Assembly (NCBI GenBank): GCA_022508725.1
Contig: JAFLUR010000014.1
Coordinates: forward strand, 4,394 to 15,821
Length of the DNA: 11,428 nt
Origin: Oscillospiraceae bacterium
Lineage (GTDB): Bacteria; Bacillota; Clostridia; UBA1381
Direction: 5' to 3'
Of this stretch, positions 6,731 to 11,428 are shown piece by piece. The notes under the pieces are model-generated. The model was not told the origin of the DNA. It did no database searches and was given only the letters and a program-made list of their open reading frames with translations. Numbering within the stretch: the stretch's first letter is position 1; the number at the start of each line of letters is the position of its first letter. Position numbers and translations under genes: made by a program.

Positions 6731-8353
6731 TTATTTTTCCGAATTTTTCATTGCCGCTTCGATAAATGAACGGAAAAGCGGATGGGCGTGATTGGGACGC
6801 GACTTGAATTCCGGATGGAATTGTACGCCCACATACCATGGGTGTTCGGGAATTTCTATCATTTCGACAAGCTTTTCATTGGGCGATTGTCCCGATACGA
6901 TCATACCCTTTTCCGTAATGCGGCTGCGGTAAAGATTATTGAATTCATAGCGATGTCTGTGACGCTCGTATATAAGGTCCTGATTTGCGTATATGTCATA
7001 TGCTTTTGAGTCCTTTGTTATTTTGCACGGGTATAAGCCGAGACGCATTGTACCGCCCAGATCCTCAATATCGCGCTGTTCGGGCATAAGGTCGATGACC
7101 GGATCGGGGGTATCGGGATCGATCTCCGAGCTGTTTGCATCCGCAAGTCCCATGACATGGCGTGAAAATTCAATAACGGCTATCTGCATACCGAGGCATA
7201 TTCCGAAATAAGGTATTTTATTTTCACGGGCATATCTTGCCGCAGTGATCTTACCCTCAATACCTCTGTCTCCGAATCCTCCGGGAACCAATATTCCGTC
7301 AACATTTTTAAGATAATCGTCAGCGTTTTCATCGTTGATATCCTCGGAGTTGATCCACTCTATATTGACGTTTGTATAATTTTCGATGCCGCCGTGTTTG
7401 AGAGCCTCGACTATACTGATGTAAGCGTCATGCAGAGCGACGTATTTGCCGACAAGTCCGATGGTGACGGTTTTATTTTCATCATGCATCAAAGCCTTTA
7501 CGATAGATACTGTTTTAGCCCATTCCTCAAGATCGGGGGTATTGTCGCTGAGTGAAAGACGTTTGCATACGATTTTCGCAAGTCCCTCCTTTTCGAGTGC
7601 AAGGGGAACCTCATAGAGTGTTTCGCAATCGAGATTTTGTATAACACATTCGCTCGGGATATTGCAGAAAAGTCCTATTTTTGCGGCAATATCATCTTCA
7701 AGCTCCACCTCGCTGCGGCATACTATCACATCGGGCTGTATGCCCAGACTGAGAAGCTCCTTTACGCTGTGCTGAGTGGGTTTGGACTTATGCTCTCCCG
7801 ATGTGGGGATATACGGAACAAGCGTGAGATGGATATACATACAGTTTTCGCGTCCGACCTCTTGGGAAACCTGTCTTATCGCTTCAAGAAAAGGCGTGCT
7901 TTCTATATCGCCCACGGTACCGCCGATTTCCGTAATAACAATATCGGTGCTTTCGGTTTTTGCCACGCGGTAGACTCTGTTTTTTATTTCATTGGTTATA
8001 TGAGGAATTACCTGAACGGTCCTGCCCTCATAATCTCCGCGGCGTTCCTTTGTTATTACCGACCAATATACCTTTCCGGTGGTTACGTTGCTGTAAACAC
8101 CTAAGTTTTCATCAATAAATCTTTCGTAATGTCCGAGGTCAAGGTCTGTTTCGGCTCCGTCGTCGGTTACGAATACTTCTCCGTGCTGATAGGGACTCAT
8201 CGTTCCCGGGTCTATATTAAGATAAGGATCGAATTTCTGCATAGTGACCTTATATCCGCGGGCTTTAAGGAGTCTGCCAAGAGATGCCGCCGTTATACCC
8301 TTGCCCAATCCGGAAACGACTCCGCCTGTTACAAATATGTATTTTACAGCCAT
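6731..8353 (-). CDS. pyrG: CTP synthase (PyrG)
   Basis: PyrG aminates UTP to CTP using ATP and glutamine, the last step of pyrimidine nucleotide synthesis. The 540 residues match the family length. The N-terminal synthase domain begins KYIFVTGGVVSGLGKG with its P-loop lysine K18, followed by KFDPYLNIDPGTMSP (40-54) and HGEVFVTDDGAETDLDLG. The class I glutamine amidotransferase domain (about 295-535) has the oxyanion strand LVPGGFG, nucleophile C386 in GICLGMQ, and the H513/E515 pair in QFHPEF. It is complete. The start has only a weak AAAGG-type site, and it lies 23 bases after the aminotransferase stop, so it is probably the last gene of that operon. A leader-based CTP attenuator is not visible, because there is no room for one. 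Confidence 0.98.
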   Translation of the reverse strand: MAVKYIFVTGGVVSGLGKGITAASLGRLLKARGYKVTMQKFDPYLNIDPGTMSPYQHGEVFVTDDGAETDLDLGHYERFIDENLGVYSNVTTGKVYWSVITKERRGDYEGRTVQVIPHITNEIKNRVYRVAKTESTDIVITEIGGTVGDIESTPFLEAIRQVSQEVGRENCMYIHLTLVPYIPTSGEHKSKPTQHSVKELLSLGIQPDVIVCRSEVELEDDIAAKIGLFCNIPSECVIQNLDCETLYEVPLALEKEGLAKIVCKRLSLSDNTPDLEEWAKTVSIVKALMHDENKTVTIGLVGKYVALHDAYISIVEALKHGGIENYTNVNIEWINSEDINDENADDYLKNVDGILVPGGFGDRGIEGKITAARYARENKIPYFGICLGMQIAVIEFSRHVMGLADANSSEIDPDTPDPVIDLMPEQRDIEDLGGTMRLGLYPCKITKDSKAYDIYANQDLIYERHRHRYEFNNLYRSRITEKGMIVSGQSPNEKLVEMIEIPEHPWYVGVQFHPEFKSRPNHAHPLFRSFIEAAMKNSEK

Positions 8354-8376
8354 TTTATTATAACCTAACCTTTCTC

Positions 8377-9555
8377 TTAATTGTTTTTATGCCTCTCGAC
8401 AAATGCCGAAATACGCTTTAAAGCCTCTTGTATATTTTTTATCGAATACGCGTATGAACATCTTATAAAGCCTTCTCCGCACCCTCCGAAAGCGGTGCCG
8501 GGAACAACGGCGACGTGTTCTTCGTTTAAAAGCCGCATACAAAATTCCTCACTGCTCATTCCCGTTGATTTTATGCACGGAAACGCATAGAACGCGCCGA
8601 GCGGTTCAAAGCAGGAAAGCCCCATATTTCTGAAACCGTCCACAATAAAGCGGCGGCGGTAATTATATTCGGCGCACATTGATTTTACATCGTCGTCGCA
8701 GTTTTTAAGCGCTTCTACAGCCGCATATTGGCTTGTTGTGGGTGCGCTCATTATACAATACTGATGCATTTTTGTCATGGCGCTTATGATTTCTTTGGGA
8801 CCGACCGCATAGCCGAGACGCCAGCCCGTCATGGCGAAGGTTTTTGAAAAGCCGTTTACTACAACGGTTCTTTCTCTCATATCCTCTATAGCCGAAAACA
8901 TGGTATGCTTTTCCTCACCGTATCTGAGTTCGCCGTATATTTCATCCGAAAGAACGAGAATATCGGTGCCGCGGAGTACATCGGCGATCGCCTCAAGATC
9001 CTCCTTTGACATGACCGCGCCGGTAGGGTTGTTGGGGTAGGGGAGGATAAGCAGCTTTGTTTTGTCGGTTATTTTCGCTTTAAGCTCCTCGGGAGTAAGC
9101 CTAAAATTGTTTTCCTCTTTTGTTTCGATAATAACGGGAACTCCGCCCGCCATGATTGCACACGGCTTATAGCATACAAAAGACGGCTCCGGAATGAGAA
9201 CTTCATCTCCGGCGGATATAACGCAGCGGATCATCAAGTCGAGAGCCTCGCTGCCGCCGACGGTCACAAGAACATCATCCTTTTCGTTGTATTCCACGCC
9301 GTATTTATCCTTTATATATCTGCATATTTCGTATCTCAGCTCGATAAGTCCTTTGTTTGCGGTATAATGAGTCCTTGCCTGTTCAAGAGAATAGATGCCC
9401 GCCTCTCTTATGGTCCACGGTGTGGCAAAATCCGGTTCGCCCACACCGAGAGAGATGGCGTCTTTCATTTCGTCGGCAATATCAAAGAATTTTCTTATGC
9501 CGGACGGAGGAATAACGCGTATTGTTTCATTCAGCAATTCATTCAAATCTTTCAT
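8377..9555 (-). CDS. PLP-dependent class I/II aminotransferase
   Basis: The 392-residue protein is a fold-type I aminotransferase of the aspartate/aromatic/alanine group. PLP contacts are visible: GVGEPDF (37-43), VTVGGSEAL (98-105), YPNNPTG (173-179), SDEIYGEL (203-210), and the Schiff-base lysine K238 in SKTFAMTGWRLGY. R365 in FIRCSYA should bind the substrate carboxylate. It probably moves amino groups between an amino acid and 2-oxoglutarate. The exact substrate cannot be decided, with aspartate, aromatic and branched-chain amino acids or a lysine-pathway intermediate all possible. Its ATG overlaps the stop of the upstream regulator as ATGA, a sign of translational coupling. This Lrp-aminotransferase pairing is common in Clostridia and suggests control by an amino acid. 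Confidence 0.92.
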   Translation of the reverse strand: MKDLNELLNETIRVIPPSGIRKFFDIADEMKDAISLGVGEPDFATPWTIREAGIYSLEQARTHYTANKGLIELRYEICRYIKDKYGVEYNEKDDVLVTVGGSEALDLMIRCVISAGDEVLIPEPSFVCYKPCAIMAGGVPVIIETKEENNFRLTPEELKAKITDKTKLLILPYPNNPTGAVMSKEDLEAIADVLRGTDILVLSDEIYGELRYGEEKHTMFSAIEDMRERTVVVNGFSKTFAMTGWRLGYAVGPKEIISAMTKMHQYCIMSAPTTSQYAAVEALKNCDDDVKSMCAEYNYRRRFIVDGFRNMGLSCFEPLGAFYAFPCIKSTGMSSEEFCMRLLNEEHVAVVPGTAFGGCGEGFIRCSYAYSIKNIQEALKRISAFVERHKNN

Positions 9556-10034
9556 AATGTTATCACCTGGCGTGTATCCTTTTCATCATCGTCAAAAAGA
9601 ACGCCGTCCTCCTTGTATTTTCTGAGAACAAAATAGGTTGCGGTCGTTACGACCGATTCCATGGGGGCAAGCTTCTGCGCCACAAACAGCGCCACTTCCT
9701 TCATTGATTTTCCTTCCACGGTAAGAGCCAAATCGTATGCTCCGGACATAAGATAAACGGATTTAACCTGAGGATATTTATATATGCGTTTTGCAAGCTC
9801 ATCGTATCCCTCGCCTCTTTTGGGAGTTACGCGCAGCTCGATAAGCGCGGTCACCGTTTCTATATCGGTTTTTTCCCAGTCGATAAGGGTCTTGTATCCT
9901 ACGATAATATGATCGTTTTCCAATTTTTCCAGCTGCTTGGTAACCTCTTCTTCCGTAATTCCGAGCATCCGGGCTATTTCCGAATCATTCAGGCGGAAAG
10001 AATTTTTACCCATTATATCCAATAACTCGTTCAT
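9552..10034 (-). CDS. Lrp/AsnC-family transcriptional regulator
   Basis: The 160-residue protein has an N-terminal winged helix-turn-helix (about 10-50, LNDSEIARMLGITEEEVTKQ with the wing to IVGYKTLID) and a C-terminal RAM ligand-binding and oligomerisation domain (about 62-138). The RAM domain includes PKRGEGYDELAKRIYKYP and VKSVYLMSGAYDLALTVEG. Such proteins bind an amino acid and form dimers or octamers on DNA. AGGAG (10048-10044) lies 9 bases before the ATG. The stop overlaps the aminotransferase start by four bases, so it probably regulates that gene and itself. The C-terminal tail after 140 is acidic. A repeat element separates two candidate promoters in its leader. Confidence 0.93.
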   Translation of the reverse strand: MNELLDIMGKNSFRLNDSEIARMLGITEEEVTKQLEKLENDHIIVGYKTLIDWEKTDIETVTALIELRVTPKRGEGYDELAKRIYKYPQVKSVYLMSGAYDLALTVEGKSMKEVALFVAQKLAPMESVVTTATYFVLRKYKEDGVLFDDDEKDTRQVITL

Positions 10035-10057
10035 ATTATTTCGCTCCTGACATAAAT

Positions 10058-10086
10058 ATTATAGCATTTGGGGAAACACCGAATAA
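10058..10086 (-). promoter_or_regulatory. Possible proximal promoter of the lrp operon, partly inside repeat copy 4
   Basis: TGCTATAAT on the minus strand is an extended -10 with its TATAAT at 10063-10058, only 24 bases before the ATG. Position -35 falls inside the repeat end (TTATTC, 10086-10081), a poor match. The resulting leader would be very short. It is plausible because the -10 is perfect, but the repeat would be donating the upstream half. Confidence 0.45.
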
Positions 10087-10254
10087 ATTAAAAGGAAGCA
10101 TCGAACAAATAATATAAAAAAACAATTCGGCGAGAGCGTGACCTGCCGTAAAATTTAGTTTTACGGGACGCCCGTTGTCATTCGGAAAAACAGCGCGTTA
10201 CATACGCAATTTTCCGCGAATTGTTTTTTTGATCGCCTTTAAATCGATGTTTCC
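10072..10254 (+). repeat. MITE-like repeat, copy 4 (183 bp, doubled left end)
   Basis: The left end GGAAACACCGAATAAAT (from 10072) is followed 22 bases later by a second left-end-like sequence (GGAAGCATCGAACAAAT, from 10094). After it comes the arm AAAAAAACAATTCGG. The core hairpin CCGTAAAA-TTTAG-TTTTACGG is at 10146-10166, with an 8-bp perfect stem. The right arm ends ATCGATGTTTCC. Flanks are TTGG on the left and TTGA on the right, so a target duplication is unclear. The element lies between the lrp gene and its likely main promoter. Confidence 0.85.
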
Positions 10255-10257
10255 TTG

Positions 10258-10286
10258 ATTATACCATAAAACGGATAAAAAAGCAA
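10258..10286 (-). promoter_or_regulatory. Sigma-A promoter, likely main promoter of the lrp operon
   Basis: TTGCTT (10286-10281) and TATAAT (10263-10258) are 17 bases apart on the minus strand, and TGG before the -10 makes it an extended -10. Transcription would begin near 10251, inside the right end of repeat copy 4. The entire repeat would then lie in a leader of about 217 nt before the regulator gene. Confidence 0.75.
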
Positions 10287-10321
10287 GGAAAAAGAAGATA
10301 AATTATTTGGGAAAATTATTT

Positions 10322-10350
10322 TTGTGAAAATATAGAATTTTTCGTATAAG
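10322..10350 (+). promoter_or_regulatory. Candidate sigma-A promoter of the small membrane-protein gene
   Basis: TTGTGA (10322-10327) and TATAAG (10345-10350) are 17 bases apart. It diverges from the lrp promoter 36 bases away. The transcript would carry repeat copy 5 in a leader of about 280 nt. The remaining sequence in 10351-10436 shows nothing recognisable. Confidence 0.55.
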
Positions 10351-10436
10351 CGTTTAGAAAAGAAATAAATGCGGATAATAAAAACGCATACCGCGACGGC
10401 TTGGATTACGTTTTAAGAAATGACGCGGATGTATAA

Positions 10437-10614
10437 GGGAACACCGATTAAATATCAAAAAATAACCGGGCACCGGCGGATTTGCGGTAAAGCTCCGTTT
10501 TACCGGACATCCGTGCGGACGGACGAAAAAACAGTGCGAATGTATGAGTAATTGAACCAAAGAATAAGCATTTTTTCGTAAATTATTTTTTGATTGCTTT
10601 AAATCGGTATTTCC
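10437..10614 (+). repeat. MITE-like repeat, copy 5 (178 bp, diverged core)
   Basis: The left end GGGAACACCGATTAAAT leads into ATATCAAAAAATAA. The right arm, TTTTTTCGTAAATTATTTTT and onward, ends ATCGGTATTTCC. The core hairpin is CGGTAAA with TTTACCG (10485-10505, 7-base loop). The segment between core and right arm is longer than in copy 3 and is unrelated in sequence (about 10520-10570). It ends 23 bases before the small gene's ATG. Confidence 0.8.
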
Positions 10615-10637
10615 GCAATTTTACGGGGGGAACAGTT

Positions 10638-10802
10638 ATGAGTACGTTTATAAAGGGAATGGCGGCAGGGATTGCTGTGGGAGCTGCCGCGACAATAATG
10701 ATAGATCCTCTTTCAAAGAGTCAAAAAAACAAGCTCAAAAGAAAGACAAAGGGATTTTTCAAAAATATAGGAACAGCAATAGACTCGGCATTATGTATAT
10801 AA
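10638..10802 (+). CDS. Small membrane protein with a glycine zipper (YtxH-like)
   Basis: This is a 54-residue protein. Residues about 4-23 form one hydrophobic segment with G7, G11 and G15 spaced as GxxxGxxxG, a helix-packing motif. After a DP turn comes a strongly basic stretch (KSQKNKLKRKTKGFFK) and a short amphipathic end. The layout resembles short YtxH-type proteins of Firmicutes, but the family assignment is tentative and the function unknown. I use the ATG at 10638 because a six-G ribosome site (10625-10630) lies 7 bases upstream. A longer in-frame extension to 10590 runs back into repeat copy 5 and is not credible. The positive-inside rule would place the basic tail in the cytoplasm. 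It stands alone, facing the dnaE end. Confidence 0.75.
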   Translation: MSTFIKGMAAGIAVGAAATIMIDPLSKSQKNKLKRKTKGFFKNIGTAIDSALCI

Positions 10803-10809
10803 TGCGCTG

Positions 10810-10848
10810 AAAAAATGCGGCGGAAACAACAGAAAAATCCGCCGCATT
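10810..10848 (-). terminator. Terminator between the small gene and dnaE, best on the minus strand
   Basis: AATGCGGCGGA (10814-10824) pairs perfectly with TCCGCCGCATT (10838-10848) around a 13-base loop. On the minus strand the stem runs into TTTTTT, a good terminator 12 bases after the dnaE stop. On the plus strand the tail is only ATTCATT, so it may act weakly for the small gene. Confidence 0.82.
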
Positions 10849-10860
10849 ATTCATTATCCG

Positions 10861-11385
10861 TTATTTTATTATAACATTCTCGGCTCCGAAAAATTCCGAA
10901 AGCTCGGAAAAAAGCGGCGATGACAAGCTGCACCTGAGATGTTCGGGAGCTTTCATGACCTTTCCGCTGTCGGCGAATTTTATTATAACAGGGGAATTTC
11001 CGTGATATTTCATCAAAAATCCGGACAGTACGGCAAGATTTTCGCCGTTTCTTTCGGGTATGCATATATACAGCGTTTTTTCTTTTGAGGCGGCTGTGTT
11101 TATCGGCACAATGCTTTCGCACAGAAATTTGGGCTCGTCCTCATCGCCGAAGCTGACGCGCCCTTTTGCCGCCACAATGCTTTCTTCATTAAGCACGGGA
11201 CTGTATTCGCGCAGTATTTTCGGAAATACAAGCATTTCCAATGAACCGTACAGATCCTCTATCGTGACAAATGCCATCATTTCGTTTTTTCGCGTCATTT
11301 TGTTTTTTCTGCGGGTTATTATTCCGCATATCGTCAGAAAGTCATTATCTCGTATACCGCTGTACGGATTTATTTGACCGCCGTT
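10861..11385 (-). CDS. dnaE: C-terminal part of DNA polymerase III alpha subunit (DnaE type), frame interrupted
   Basis: The frame from 11385 down to the TAA at 10863-10861 encodes the OB-fold and C-terminal region of a DnaE-type replicative polymerase. The line FLTICGIITRRKNKMTRK, then NEMMAFVTIEDLYGS and LEMLVFPKILREY, is the classic DnaE OB domain. A final segment ends FFGAENVIIK, like the normal C-terminus. The catalytic PHP and polymerase domains would lie beyond the window. An in-frame TAA at 11388-11386 interrupts the frame, although residues on its far side (VNIGIILRAGEMY) read as plausible protein in the same frame. No ATG, GTG or TTG occurs between that stop and the ATG at 11298, and that ATG has no ribosome site. 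It is thus a nonsense-mutated gene, a sequence error, or a truncated product. Confidence 0.8.
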   Translation of the reverse strand, partial: NGGQINPYSGIRDNDFLTICGIITRRKNKMTRKNEMMAFVTIEDLYGSLEMLVFPKILREYSPVLNEESIVAAKGRVSFGDEDEPKFLCESIVPINTAASKEKTLYICIPERNGENLAVLSGFLMKYHGNSPVIIKFADSGKVMKAPEHLRCSLSSPLFSELSEFFGAENVIIK

Positions 11386-11428
11386 TTAGTACATTTCGCC
11401 GGCACGCAGGATAATGCCGATATTTACC

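Noticed and set aside
7637..8104. 155-codon plus-strand frame opposite pyrG
   Set aside because: PyrG on the other strand is full length with all motifs; this frame has no family resemblance.
10374..10379. GATAAT as a -10 box for the small gene
   Set aside because: The nearest -35-like TTTAGA is only 15 bases away; the pair at 10322-10350 fits better.

Overview
The window looks like chromosomal DNA of a low-to-moderate GC Clostridia-type Firmicute, probably an anaerobic gut or rumen lineage. The evidence is strong AGGAGG-type ribosome sites, sigma-A promoters with TATAAT boxes, many ATA, AGA and AAA codons, and Firmicute-type proteins. All protein identities come from reading motifs; no database search was possible. 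Most of the window is housekeeping and biosynthesis. The unusual part is a family of short inverted-terminal repeats in the gaps.

Layout, left to right. Positions 1-189 hold the right part of a repeat element whose core is tandemly duplicated. Next is a plus-strand tryptophan cluster, trpD-trpC-trpA (279-2892), with no trpF or trpB between trpC and trpA. A short repeat copy (2995-3084) precedes a gene for a protein with two SSB-like OB folds (3126-3743), which ends at a strong terminator. A facing minus-strand terminator and a third repeat copy (3911-4056) lie beyond the 3' end of a minus-strand ThrH-type phosphatase gene (4652-4041); the repeat supplies that gene's stop codon. A divergent promoter region (4653-4871) separates thrH from a plus-strand sirtuin and diacylglycerol-kinase-like gene pair (4872-6642). 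That pair converges on a shared bidirectional terminator with a minus-strand operon: Lrp/AsnC regulator, aminotransferase, pyrG (10034 down to 6731).

The 603 bp between the regulator and a small membrane-protein gene (10638-10802) contains two more repeat copies and two divergent promoter candidates placed between them. Each transcript would therefore carry one repeat copy in its 5' leader. The window ends in the C-terminal part of a minus-strand DnaE-type DNA polymerase III alpha gene, whose reading frame is interrupted by an in-frame TAA near the edge.

How the genes work together: TrpD and TrpC make indole-3-glycerol phosphate from anthranilate only if a TrpF activity is encoded elsewhere, and TrpA normally needs TrpB. 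ThrH would supply serine, the co-substrate of TrpB. The regulator overlaps the aminotransferase gene by four bases and probably controls it. pyrG is the last gene of that operon. The five repeat copies all point the same way on the plus strand, whatever the direction of the adjacent genes. I found no defence system, prophage, CRISPR array, tRNA or rRNA.
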